NCBI GenBank assembly: GCA_039180865.1
Contig: JBCDCZ010000151.1
Coordinates: 1-11,062 of the forward strand
DNA from: JBCDCU01 sp039180865
GTDB taxonomy: Bacteria > Pseudomonadota > Alphaproteobacteria > Rhizobiales > JACESI01
Length of the DNA: 11,062 nucleotides
Reading direction: 5' to 3'
Shown: positions 1 to 7,200 of the stretch, one piece after another
How positions within the stretch are numbered: the first letter of the stretch is position 1
Layout: each line of letters starts with the position of its first letter
Translations under genes and position numbers: made by a program
The notes under the pieces: model-generated
Told to the model about the DNA's origin: nothing
Databases searched by the model: none
Seen by the model: the letters and a program-made list of their open reading frames with translations, nothing else

Positions 1-1246
1 CAACCGCAACGCCGATTTTGCGCGGCCTGAGTGCATCCTGTGTCAAATCGAGCGGGAAACCGTAAGTGTCATAGAGCTTGAAGGCCGTCTCGCCATCGAG
101 CGTATCCCCCTCACCCATAGACGCCGTCGCTTCATCAAGGATGGTCAGACCACGGTCCAGCGTGCGGCGGAATCGCTCTTCTTCCAGTCGAAGGGTTTCA
201 GTTATGAGGGCTTCTCCGCGAGCAAGTTCGGGGAATGCCTGACCCATTTCCCGCACCAGGGTCGACACCATACGCCAGATCAGCGGTTCGCTCGCACCGA
301 GCAAATGGGCGTGGCGCATGGCACGACGCATGATACGGCGTAGAACGTATCCACGCCCGTCATTCGATGGCAAAACGCCGTCGGCAATCAGAAAGCTTGT
401 TGCGCGCAGATGGTCAGCAATCACCCGGTGGCTTGCCCGCTGATCCCCTTCCGCCGGAGCACCCGTTAATTCGACAGACGCCGCGATAAGCGTTTTGAAG
501 AGGTCGATATCATAATTGTCGTGCTCGCCTTGAAGAACAGCCGCAATGCGCTCTAGGCCCATCCCTGTATCGATTGATGGCTTCGGAAGATTGATCCGCT
601 CGTCTTTGCTGATTTGTTCAAATTGCATGAAGACGAGGTTCCAGATCTCAATGAACCGATCACCGTCCTCTTCGGGGCTTCCTGGAGGACCGCCCCAAAT
701 ATGATCCCCATGATCATAGAAGATCTCTGAACAGGGACCGCATGGCCCGGTATCTCCCATTGACCAGAAGTTGTCGCTCGTCGGGATGCGAATGATCTTG
801 TCTTCGGAAAGGCCCGCAATCTTCTTCCAGAGATCGAAGGCGTCATCGTCTTCGGAGTAGACAGTGACAAGGAGCTTGTCTTTAGCGAGCCCGAATTCTT
901 TGGTGATCAAATTCCAGGCAAGCTCGATGGCACGGTCCTTGAAGTAATCGCCAAATGAGAAGTTCCCCAGCATCTCGAAAAAGGTGTGATGGCGGGCGGT
1001 GTACCCGACATTGTCCAGGTCGTTGTGCTTACCACCGGCCCGAACGCATTTCTGCGACGTCGAAGCCCTTGGATAACCGGGTTTTTCAAGGCCCGTGAAA
1101 TAGTTCTTGAAGGGAACCATTCCGGCATTCGTAAACATCAAGGTCGGATCGTTCTGCGGCACCAACGGGCCGGAGGCGACGATTTCATGCCCCTCTGCCT
1201 TGAAGTAATCCAGAAATGCTTTCCTGATGTCGTTGACACCGCTCAT
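1..1246 (-). CDS. alaS: Alanyl-tRNA synthetase, N-terminal part (runs off the window)
   Basis: Charges tRNA-Ala with alanine in the cytoplasm (class II aminoacyl-tRNA synthetase). The frame is open from an ATG at 1246 to the window edge and gives 415 codons, a little under half of the usual 870-890 residues. The protein starts MSGVNDIRKAFLDYF, as in rhizobial AlaRS. Class II features follow in order: NDPTLMFTNAGMVPFKN (about 32-48), the motif 2 region CVRAGGKHNDLDNVG and HHTFFEMLGNFSFGDYF (about 67-102), GDTGPCGPCSEI, and motif 3 DTGMGLER near residue 226. The visible end, ETAFKLYDTYGFPLDLT, lies in the tRNA-recognition region. The editing and C-Ala domains are outside the window. The Shine-Dalgarno sequence is weak, so the start rests on homology. 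It lies downstream of recA on the same strand, but a 393-bp spacer with a terminator suggests its own promoter. Confidence 0.97.
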   Translation of the reverse strand, partial: MSGVNDIRKAFLDYFKAEGHEIVASGPLVPQNDPTLMFTNAGMVPFKNYFTGLEKPGYPRASTSQKCVRAGGKHNDLDNVGYTARHHTFFEMLGNFSFGDYFKDRAIELAWNLITKEFGLAKDKLLVTVYSEDDDAFDLWKKIAGLSEDKIIRIPTSDNFWSMGDTGPCGPCSEIFYDHGDHIWGGPPGSPEEDGDRFIEIWNLVFMQFEQISKDERINLPKPSIDTGMGLERIAAVLQGEHDNYDIDLFKTLIAASVELTGAPAEGDQRASHRVIADHLRATSFLIADGVLPSNDGRGYVLRRIMRRAMRHAHLLGASEPLIWRMVSTLVREMGQAFPELARGEALITETLRLEEERFRRTLDRGLTILDEATASMGEGDTLDGETAFKLYDTYGFPLDLTQDALRPRKIGVAV

Positions 1247-1639
1247 CGTGCTCTAATCCAAACTTTTATCGCAGCACGTGTGTGCCACCGTTCTCTCGTC
1301 CTGAAGGCGCTGACACCATAATACGTCTGCGCTGAAGCTACACCGGATCCGGCCATGATTGCCTTGCCTGATCAGGCTCACACTTCATAGTGACCGGTTG
1401 ATTTAATGTCTACTGTGAAGCCTTCGGTTCACCAGGAAGTCACTGTCCGGCAAGATACTGCCTCAAGACTTTCACAACCGCCAAAACGGAAAACGCCCGC
1501 TGTTCTGGAGAAAAGCGGGCGTTGTCATAGTTTTAACGCGTCGCACCTATTGGCGCTTTGTCGGCATTTCAAAAATGAGCGACTACGACGTCATCTCACA
1601 CCCGATTATTCATAACGTAATAATCCGGTAGCCTACGAT
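1247..1639. other. recA-alaS intergenic spacer
   Basis: This 393-bp spacer separates recA from alaS, both on the minus strand. It holds the putative recA terminator (1492-1523) and two perfect short palindromes, GCCTGATCAGGC (1366-1377) and CCGGATCCGG (1343-1352). The alaS promoter should lie here. On the minus strand a TATTAT hexamer sits at about 1317-1322, but no convincing -35 element is 16-18 bp upstream of it, so no promoter is called. Short open frames here have no recognisable protein and one crosses the terminator hairpin. No RNA gene was recognised. Confidence 0.6.
1483..1523 (-). terminator. Rho-independent terminator downstream of recA
   Basis: A perfect 10-bp inverted repeat, AACGCCCGCT (1492-1501) and AGCGGGCGTT (1514-1523), encloses a 12-nt loop. 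Read on the minus strand the GC-rich stem runs into TTTTCCGTTTTGG, a broken T tract. It lies about 117 bp past the recA stop codon and upstream of alaS, so it most likely ends recA transcription. No comparable T tract follows on the plus strand. Confidence 0.75.
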
Positions 1640-2779
1640 CTATCCGTTACCCTTTTTGTCCGCTTTTCCTTCCGTCGGGTTGTCCATATCAAGCTCTGGA
1701 TCATCAGGGCTGTCAACGTCCGGTTCAGGCGCTCCCTCTTCAAGAAACTTTTCGGCTATCAGACCTGCATTCTGCCGGATCGCAAGCTCGATCTTTTCAG
1801 CGATATCGGGATTATCTGAGAGAAACTGCTTGGAATTCTCACGGCCCTGTCCCAGTCGCTGGCTATCATAGGAGAACCATGCGCCGGATTTTTCGACAAT
1901 GCCCGCTTTCACGCCAAGATCGAGGAGTTCGCCGGTCTTCGAAACACCCTGACCATACATGATATCGAATTCAACCTGCTTGAACGGCGGAGCGACTTTG
2001 TTCTTCACCACCTTTACGCGGGTCTGGTTGCCCGTCACCTCGTCGCGCTCTTTGATCGCACCAATCCGGCGGATATCAAGACGGACTGAGGAGTAAAATT
2101 TCAGCGCATTACCGCCGGTCGTTGTCTCCGGACTTCCAAACATGACACCGATCTTCATCCTGATCTGGTTGATGAAGATCACCATGGTGCGCGACCGTGA
2201 AATCGATGCGGTCAATTTGCGAAGCGCCTGGCTCATAAGACGAGCCTGGAGACCCGGAAGGGAATCCCCCATTTCACCTTCGATTTCCGCCCGTGGCGTC
2301 AAAGCTGCAACCGAATCGACCACCAGAACATCCACCGCACCCGAGCGGACAAGCGTATCGGTAATCTCAAGCGCCTGCTCACCGGTATCGGGCTGCGAAA
2401 TCAACAATTCATCGAGATCAACATTGAGCTTGCGCGCATAAACGGGATCAAGCGCATGTTCGGCATCCACAAAAGCACAGATACCACCTGCCTTTTGGGC
2501 CTCCGCCACGGTGTGAAGCGCAAGGGTCGTCTTACCTGACGATTCCGGTCCATAAATCTCAATGATCCGGCCGCGCGGCAAGCCCCCAACACCAAGGGCG
2601 ATATCAAGCCCGAGAGAGCCTGTCGAAACCGTCTCGATATCAAGTTGAACACCCGATTTCCCGAGCTTCATGATCGAACCTTTGCCGAAGGCACGTTCGA
2701 TCTGGCTGAGCGCTGCGTCCAGCGCTTTCGTCTTATCCATGTCGGATCCCTCTACAAGGCGTAAATTGCTCTGTCCCAC
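1640..2779 (-). CDS. recA: Recombinase RecA
   Basis: ATP-dependent DNA strand-exchange protein of homologous recombination, and co-protease that triggers LexA self-cleavage in the SOS response. From a GTG at 2779 it has 379 residues. That start gives MGQSNLRLVEGSDMDKTKAL, which lines up with rhizobial RecA (MAQNSLRLVED...), and a strong SD (AGAGAGG) lies 8 nt upstream. An ATG at 2740 would remove 13 conserved residues, and a TTG at 2821 would add an unrelated N-terminus. Walker A is GPESSGKTT (about 77-85) and Walker B is VLVVDSVAAL (about 151-160). The MAW element DSLPGLQARLMSQALRKL and the DNA-binding loop 2 region with FGSPETTTGGNALKFY follow. The C-terminus is acidic, as usual, and ends KADKKGNG. 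A LexA-type box lies in its promoter, and a terminator separates it from alaS. Confidence 0.98.
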   Translation of the reverse strand: MGQSNLRLVEGSDMDKTKALDAALSQIERAFGKGSIMKLGKSGVQLDIETVSTGSLGLDIALGVGGLPRGRIIEIYGPESSGKTTLALHTVAEAQKAGGICAFVDAEHALDPVYARKLNVDLDELLISQPDTGEQALEITDTLVRSGAVDVLVVDSVAALTPRAEIEGEMGDSLPGLQARLMSQALRKLTASISRSRTMVIFINQIRMKIGVMFGSPETTTGGNALKFYSSVRLDIRRIGAIKERDEVTGNQTRVKVVKNKVAPPFKQVEFDIMYGQGVSKTGELLDLGVKAGIVEKSGAWFSYDSQRLGQGRENSKQFLSDNPDIAEKIELAIRQNAGLIAEKFLEEGAPEPDVDSPDDPELDMDNPTEGKADKKGNG

Positions 2780-2799
2780 GATAATCACCTCTCTTTGAT

Positions 2800-2813
2800 G
2801 CGCCAAGCGGCGC
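2800..2813 (-). promoter_or_regulatory. Small GC hairpin in the recA leader
   Basis: GCGCC-GCTT-GGCGC on the minus strand forms a 5-bp stem with a tetraloop. It sits in the predicted leader, just upstream of the SD (AGAGAGG) that serves the GTG start at 2779. It could modestly affect ribosome access. It may equally be chance in a GC-rich stretch. Confidence 0.25.
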
Positions 2814-2848
2814 GCGCCCAAATTCGCCCCATACAGAGCCTGAGCCAG

Positions 2849-2877
2849 TTTGTACCATTTTTGTTCTCATTTCGCAA
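2849..2877 (-). promoter_or_regulatory. recA promoter (sigma70-like)
   Basis: On the minus strand TTGCGA (2877-2872) and TACAAA (2854-2849) are separated by exactly 17 bp, and each matches the sigma70 consensus at 4 of 6 positions. The predicted transcript starts near 2842, giving a leader of about 60 nt to the GTG. Just upstream of the -35, 2885-2922 is almost entirely A/T, in the place an UP element would occupy. Confidence 0.65.
2852..2866. promoter_or_regulatory. LexA (SOS) box in the recA promoter
   Basis: On the plus strand GTAC-N7-GTTC matches the alphaproteobacterial LexA consensus GTTC-N7-GTTC with one mismatch, in the first half. It fills the space between the -35 and -10 hexamers and overlaps the -10, so bound LexA would block RNA polymerase. 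Location, spacing and gene identity agree. The mismatch suggests somewhat leaky repression. Confidence 0.7.
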
Positions 2878-3046
2878 GACGACCTTATCTATTTAATTTT
2901 TATATATAATTTTCTTTTTATTCAGGATTTGTTCACGGTTATGTGCAATCGCCTGAACATGATAAGAAAGCTGTGTATTCTTTTGTATCGAACCGATGCG
3001 GTCAGGATCGCGAGTAAGGTATGAAATCAGTGCAACTTCGTTAAAT

Positions 3047-3051
3047 GGAGG
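3047..3051 (+). promoter_or_regulatory. Ribosome binding site that decides the psuG TTG start
   Basis: GGAGG lies 9 nt upstream of the TTG at 3061. No ATG or GTG in that frame lies between here and the conserved catalytic VALEST segment, so this SD is the main support for a TTG start. The spacer 2878-3060 behind it should hold the cassette promoter, but no convincing -35/-10 pair stands out. Confidence 0.7.
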
Positions 3052-3060
3052 TCTTGATCT

Positions 3061-3990
3061 TTGGCCGTTCCACTTTCCGTTTCGGAAGACGTCAAACGCG
3101 CGCAACGCGATGGGCGGGCTCGTGTCGCACTCGAATCGACAATCATCACCCATGGTATGCCTTTTCCTCAGAATCTGGAGACCGCGCGGGCCGTTGAAGC
3201 CATAGTTCGGGAAAAGGGAGCTGTTCCTGCAACCATCGCCATTATCCAGGGACGCATCCATATCGGGCTCGAGGATGATGACCTCGAAACGCTTGCAAAA
3301 TCGCAAGACGCCTTTAAGGCATCTCGCGCTGACCTCGGTTTTGCAATTTCAAAGGGCCTGACAGCGTCCACCACGGTTGCGGCGACGATGATCCTCGCCG
3401 CGCGCGCTGGCATCGACGTCTTTGCGACCGGTGGCATTGGCGGCGTTCATCGAGGCGCCTCGGAAACCTTCGACATCTCTTCGGATCTGCGCGAGTTCAC
3501 GCAATCACCGGTGATCGTCGTGTCATCCGGGGCTAAGGCGATCCTCGATATTGGTGCCACACTTGAAACCCTGGAAACGCTCGGCGTTCCGGTCGTCGGC
3601 TATCAGTGCGACCGGTTTCCCGCCTTCTGGTCACGCGAAAGCAGCTTTGACGCCCCGCTCCGACTGGATACGCCGAACGACATCGCATCGCTCTTTATGA
3701 CCCGCAAAATGCTGACACTAGACGGCGGACTCCTCGTCGCTAATCCGGTTCCGGAAGACGCCGAAATTCCATCGAGTGAAATGGAAACCGCGATACATTC
3801 TGCGATCGAAAAGGCGGAACGAAACGGCGTTTCCGGCAAAGCGGTAACGCCGTTCCTGCTTACCGATATTGTTGCGACGACCGAAGGTCGGGCGCTTACG
3901 GCCAACATCGCTCTCATCAAATCAAATGCAGCACTTGCAGCAAATATCGCGCTCGCGCTGCAGGATGCAGAAACCGGACTTTATGATTGA
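3061..3990 (+). CDS. psuG: Pseudouridine-5'-phosphate glycosidase
   Basis: Breaks the C-C glycosidic bond of pseudouridine 5'-phosphate, giving uracil and ribose 5-phosphate (reversible in vitro). The 309 residues match the family length (E. coli PsuG about 312). Conserved signatures in order: VALESTIITHGMPFPQN (22-38) with the catalytic Glu at 25, AVPATIAII (54-62), TTVAATMILAARAGIDVFAT (104-123), GGIGGVHRGASETFDISSDL (124-143), the lysine-bearing SSGAKAILDIG (155-165; Lys159), PVVGYQ, GGLLVANP (222-229), GKAVTPFLL (259-267) and TANIALIKSNA (280-290). The start is TTG with GGAGG 9 nt upstream. The stop overlaps the next gene by 8 bp. The partner kinase PsuK (PfkB family), often adjacent or fused, is absent here. 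PsuG homologues also serve as C-glycoside synthases in natural-product clusters, which is a less likely alternative. Confidence 0.95.
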   Translation: MAVPLSVSEDVKRAQRDGRARVALESTIITHGMPFPQNLETARAVEAIVREKGAVPATIAIIQGRIHIGLEDDDLETLAKSQDAFKASRADLGFAISKGLTASTTVAATMILAARAGIDVFATGGIGGVHRGASETFDISSDLREFTQSPVIVVSSGAKAILDIGATLETLETLGVPVVGYQCDRFPAFWSRESSFDAPLRLDTPNDIASLFMTRKMLTLDGGLLVANPVPEDAEIPSSEMETAIHSAIEKAERNGVSGKAVTPFLLTDIVATTEGRALTANIALIKSNAALAANIALALQDAETGLYD

Positions 3991-4780
3991 TCCGTTCAAA
4001 TGCCTAGTGGCGACTGACCTTGACGGGACCCTTCTCGATCACGACACCTATGATTGGAAACCGGCGGCTCCGGCGATCGAAGTTCTCTCAAAGCTTGGTG
4101 TTCCGGTTGTTTTCACGACCAGCAAAACGCGTGGTGAAGTCGAGTTCCTCCGCAAAGCAATCGGCAATACCGATCCATTTATCGTCGAAAACGGCGGCGC
4201 TCTGATCGTCCCGGACGGAACATTCGGGGATGGCGGTGACGAACACCTTCTTGGCACATCCCATGCAAAGATCCTCGCATTTTTAAATGACCGACGGGCC
4301 GAAGGGTTCTCATTCGTAAGTTTCACGGATCTCGGAGCAACCGGTATTGCCGAAGAAACAGGCCTCGGCGCCGTGGAGGCCCGTCTGGCCAACCAGCGCT
4401 CTGCCAGCGAGCCCATAATCTGGAATGGCGACGAGGCTTCGAAGAGAGCCTTCGTCAATTTAGCGGCTAAAGCCGGCCTCAACGCTCTCCAAGGCGGACG
4501 GTTTCTGACCCTTGGCGGGCGGACCGACAAAGGCCGCGCTCTCATGGAAGCTGTGAGCCTCTATCAGGCGGCGGGACACGGAATCGAGACGATCGTCGCG
4601 CTTGGCGACAGCGGAAATGATCGCGCACTCCTTGACGTTGCCACCTACCCGATCTGGATCCGAAAGGACGGGCCAACACCTGAAACCGGCTTTATGAACC
4701 GCGCACAATGTTCGGTGCGATGTGGCCCGGAGGGCTGGCGCGATGTGATTTTAGATTTGTTCAACGGGACTAAAGTCTGA
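3983..4780 (+). CDS. gpgP: Mannosyl/glucosyl-3-phosphoglycerate phosphatase (HAD family)
   Basis: Predicted to remove phosphate from glucosyl- (or mannosyl-) 3-phosphoglycerate, giving the compatible solute glucosylglycerate (or mannosylglycerate). The protein has 265 residues and belongs to the HAD-IIB MPGP family. Motif I is ATDLDGTLLD (10-19; nucleophile Asp12, acid/base Asp14), then TTSKTRGEVEFLR (45-57), PFIVENGGALIVP (65-77), motif III GGRTDKGRAL with Lys183, and motif IV ALGDSGNDRALLD (206-218). The ATG at 3983 lies inside the last codons of psuG (8-bp overlap) with no good SD of its own, so translational coupling is likely. A longer frame upstream would overlap psuG by over 100 bp and begins before the conserved HAD start. 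The GT81 synthase downstream points to glucosyl-3-phosphoglycerate as the substrate, although the family often accepts both sugars. Confidence 0.9.
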   Translation: MIDPFKCLVATDLDGTLLDHDTYDWKPAAPAIEVLSKLGVPVVFTTSKTRGEVEFLRKAIGNTDPFIVENGGALIVPDGTFGDGGDEHLLGTSHAKILAFLNDRRAEGFSFVSFTDLGATGIAEETGLGAVEARLANQRSASEPIIWNGDEASKRAFVNLAAKAGLNALQGGRFLTLGGRTDKGRALMEAVSLYQAAGHGIETIVALGDSGNDRALLDVATYPIWIRKDGPTPETGFMNRAQCSVRCGPEGWRDVILDLFNGTKV

Positions 4781-4868
4781 GCGGATTTGGGTGGAAACCT
4801 CATGCAATCAACGGTTTGTACATATTGCCGCTCAACACGTTCTGTGGTTTGAAGAAAAGCGGACCAGC

Positions 4869-4889
4869 GGGCCGACTAAAGAGCGGCCC
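4869..4889 (+). repeat. Short GC-rich inverted repeat between gpgP and gpgS
   Basis: GGGCCG (4869-4874) and CGGCCC (4884-4889) are perfect inverted repeats around a 9-nt loop. They lie in the 141-bp spacer between the phosphatase stop and the synthase start. No T tract follows, so this is not a standard terminator. It could limit read-through or protect an mRNA end. The rest of the spacer shows no clear promoter. Confidence 0.35.
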
Positions 4890-4921
4890 AGTCAACGCGC
4901 CTAAGGGGTCGCTAAGGTTTC

Positions 4922-6145
4922 ATGGCAGACTTTTACCAGAACGGCGTGGTCACAACCCTTCACAATATTTGCGGGCGGGCCCGCGAAGAACTGGAATACG
5001 AGCTTAACAGCTTTGCACGGTTTCGAAGGCTCGGCCTCGTTCTCCCGTCCTTGTATTCCGAACTCCAGGCTCCAGCGCTTGAAAACATCATTCAGGAACT
5101 CCAAGGCGTCGATTATCTGAAACGCATCGTCATCGGGCTCGACCGGGCTAATGAAAGTGAATTCGCCCATGCGCGGGAGTATTTCGGACGCCTACCACAG
5201 GAACACCGGATTTTATGGAACGACGGGCCGCGCCTCATGGAAATTCATGAGAGCCTTGCCAATGAAGGCCTGGCGCCCACCGAACTCGGCAAAGGCCGCA
5301 ATGTCTGGTACTGCTTCGGATATGTCCTCGCAAAATCCGACCTCGACGGCGTGGCGCTGCATGATTGCGACATCGTCACCTATGACCGCGAATTGCTTGC
5401 ACGACTGATCTATCCAATTGCCCATCCGCATTTCAATTATGCGTTTGCGAAAGGATTCTATGCTCGCGTCGGCGTTGACAAAAATATGAATGGACGCGCG
5501 GCCAGACTTTTCGTGACACCGCTTATCCGCGCGCTTAAAAGGATTTGCGGGCCGTCGGATTACCTCGATTACCTTGATACGTTCCGCTATCCGCTTTGCG
5601 GGGAGATGGCGTTGCGCACAGGAACACTTGCCGATATGCGGATACCGTCTGACTGGGGCCTTGAAATCGGCATCCTATCCGAGATGAAGCGGAACTACTC
5701 GACGAACCGGATCTGCCAAGTCGACATCGCAGATATCTACGATCACAAGCACCAAAAGCTCTCTGCCAATGACACCTCAACCGGCCTGTCGCGCATGACG
5801 CTTGATATCGCTCTCGCTCTTTACAGAAAGCTCGCAACGGAGGGTGCTGTTTTCAGTCCTGAGAGTTTCCGGACCATCAAGGCGACGTATCTCAGGATCG
5901 CTCTCGACCTCATCGAAACCTACGCAAACGATGCCCGGATGAACGGATTGACTGTTGACCGTCACAGGGAAGAGCGCGCCGTGGAAGTCTTTTCTGAAAA
6001 TATCCTGACCGCTGGCTCACGTTTTCTGGACGCGCCCATGGAAGCAGCCTACATACCAAGCTGGCGGCGCGTCGTGTCAGCCATGCCGGACATATTCGAG
6101 CGTCTAGTCGAGGCGGTCGAGGCTGATAATCGCAACGGGGTTTGA
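4922..6145 (+). CDS. gpgS: Glucosyl-3-phosphoglycerate synthase, GT81 type
   Basis: Predicted cytoplasmic glycosyltransferase that moves glucose from NDP-glucose to 3-phosphoglycerate, the first step of glucosylglycerate synthesis. It has 407 residues, the length of bacterial GT81 enzymes. The GT-A fold is recognisable: LGLVLPSLYSEL (38-49) at the nucleotide-binding start, GKGRNVW (123-129), the metal-binding DxD within ALHDCDIVTYD (145-155), KGFYAR (177-182), GRAARLFVTPLI (191-202), YPLCGEMAL (223-231), SDWGLEIGIL (243-252), and VDIADIYDHKHQ (267-278), whose histidines lie where GpgS has a metal-ligand His. The C-terminal 100 residues look helical. ATG 4922 is the first start in frame, with TAAGG only 4 nt away, so initiation may be weak. 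The adjacent phosphatase completes the pathway. Donor nucleotide and sugar are inferred. Confidence 0.87.
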   Translation: MADFYQNGVVTTLHNICGRAREELEYELNSFARFRRLGLVLPSLYSELQAPALENIIQELQGVDYLKRIVIGLDRANESEFAHAREYFGRLPQEHRILWNDGPRLMEIHESLANEGLAPTELGKGRNVWYCFGYVLAKSDLDGVALHDCDIVTYDRELLARLIYPIAHPHFNYAFAKGFYARVGVDKNMNGRAARLFVTPLIRALKRICGPSDYLDYLDTFRYPLCGEMALRTGTLADMRIPSDWGLEIGILSEMKRNYSTNRICQVDIADIYDHKHQKLSANDTSTGLSRMTLDIALALYRKLATEGAVFSPESFRTIKATYLRIALDLIETYANDARMNGLTVDRHREERAVEVFSENILTAGSRFLDAPMEAAYIPSWRRVVSAMPDIFERLVEAVEADNRNGV

Positions 6146-6167
6146 TACCAGCACGGGAAACAAGAGA

Positions 6168-7163
6168 TTGGAAGATTTACAAATCAACCCGGCGGCGTCT
6201 GCCGACGAAGCCGACACGCCTGACGTCTCAACCGAAGTCAGAGCAAAATTCTCCGACCCGTTCGTGACCGCCAATGGCGAAGAACGCGGCTTCGTTGATC
6301 TCGTCAAACTTGAGACACTCTGGTTCAACACCGGAACCCTCTGCAACATTGCTTGCGAGAACTGCTACATCGACTCGTCACCTTTGAACGATCGCTTGAG
6401 TTACCTCACGCTCGAAGATGTCTTACCCTTTCTCGAAGAGATCGAAAGGGACAATCTGGGTACGCGTGAAATCGGCCTCACCGGCGGTGAACCCTTCATG
6501 AACCGTCACATTATTGCAATCATGGAAGCGTGCCTGGAACGCGGCTTCGATCTTATCGTGCTCACAAACGCAATGCGCCCGATGATGCGCTTTCAGAAAA
6601 ACCTGTTGCGACTAAACGAAAGGTTTGGTGCCGCGATGACCCTCCGGGTCTCAGTAGACCATTACGAGGAAGGTCTGCACGAAGAGGAACGGGGTGCTGG
6701 GACCTGGAAGCCAATGATCGAAGGTTTGACCTGGCTTTCCAAAAACGGTTTCCAAATAGATGTTGCAGGACGCACGCGGTGGAATGAAAACGAGGCCGAT
6801 CTTCGGGAAGGCTTCCGGACTTTTTTCGCTAGACAAGGGATCAAAATCGACGCCTCGAGCCCGAAAGAGCTGGTGCTCTTTCCGGAAATGGCGAAGCGCG
6901 AGAGCGTGCCGGAAATAACGACCAGGTGTTGGGGACTGCTTGGTATTGATCCCGCCGACATTATGTGCGCCACATCAAGGATGATCGTGAAGCGGAAAGG
7001 GCAAGAGCGCGCGAGTGTTCTCGCCTGTACACTTATTCCTTACGACAAGCGTTTTGAATACGACACAACATTGGCTGCGAGCCCAAAGAGGATTCAGCTC
7101 AATCATCGCTATTGCTCGGAATTCTGTGTGACCGGTGGAGGCGCTTGCAGCGTCAAGTCGTAG
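6168..7163 (+). CDS. Radical SAM protein of unknown substrate with a cysteine-rich C-terminus
   Basis: A 331-residue radical SAM enzyme. The cluster motif CNIACENC (Cys59, Cys63, Cys66; CxxxCxxC) binds the [4Fe-4S] centre that cleaves S-adenosylmethionine, and GLTGGEPF (103-110) is the SAM-binding GGE motif. VLTNAM (131-136) and LRVSVDHYEE (159-168) fit later strands of the partial TIM barrel. Six further cysteines lie at 254, 267, 287, 316, 320 and 327 (the last three as CxxxC-x6-C), suggesting an auxiliary Fe-S cluster, though the spacing is not classical SPASM. The N-terminal 45 residues are acidic and probably flexible. The start is TTG at 6168, 22 bp after the synthase stop, with only a weak AAGAG site, so it is uncertain. 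Co-transcription with the synthase is likely. The substrate cannot be told from sequence, and no precursor peptide gene is nearby. Confidence 0.87.
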   Translation: MEDLQINPAASADEADTPDVSTEVRAKFSDPFVTANGEERGFVDLVKLETLWFNTGTLCNIACENCYIDSSPLNDRLSYLTLEDVLPFLEEIERDNLGTREIGLTGGEPFMNRHIIAIMEACLERGFDLIVLTNAMRPMMRFQKNLLRLNERFGAAMTLRVSVDHYEEGLHEEERGAGTWKPMIEGLTWLSKNGFQIDVAGRTRWNENEADLREGFRTFFARQGIKIDASSPKELVLFPEMAKRESVPEITTRCWGLLGIDPADIMCATSRMIVKRKGQERASVLACTLIPYDKRFEYDTTLAASPKRIQLNHRYCSEFCVTGGGACSVKS

Positions 7164-7200
7164 GCGCCACAACGGCTTGATCGGCGGGCTGTGATTGTCG

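Noticed and set aside
1406..1615. Plus-strand open frame of 69 codons between alaS and recA
   Set aside because: It runs through the terminator hairpin, has no clear ribosome binding site and resembles no known protein.
3021..3044. Seven-codon open frame upstream of psuG as a possible leader peptide
   Set aside because: AAGG is only 1 nt from its ATG, there is no codon run suggestive of attenuation, and no hairpin pair follows.
2893..3306. Minus-strand open frame of 137 codons overlapping recA upstream region and psuG
   Set aside because: Over half of it is antisense to conserved PsuG codons, and the translated product shows no recognisable domain. Shadow frame.
4048..4545. Minus-strand open frame of 165 codons inside the phosphatase gene
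   Set aside because: Entirely antisense to the HAD phosphatase. Its arginine/serine/proline-rich product is typical of a shadow frame.
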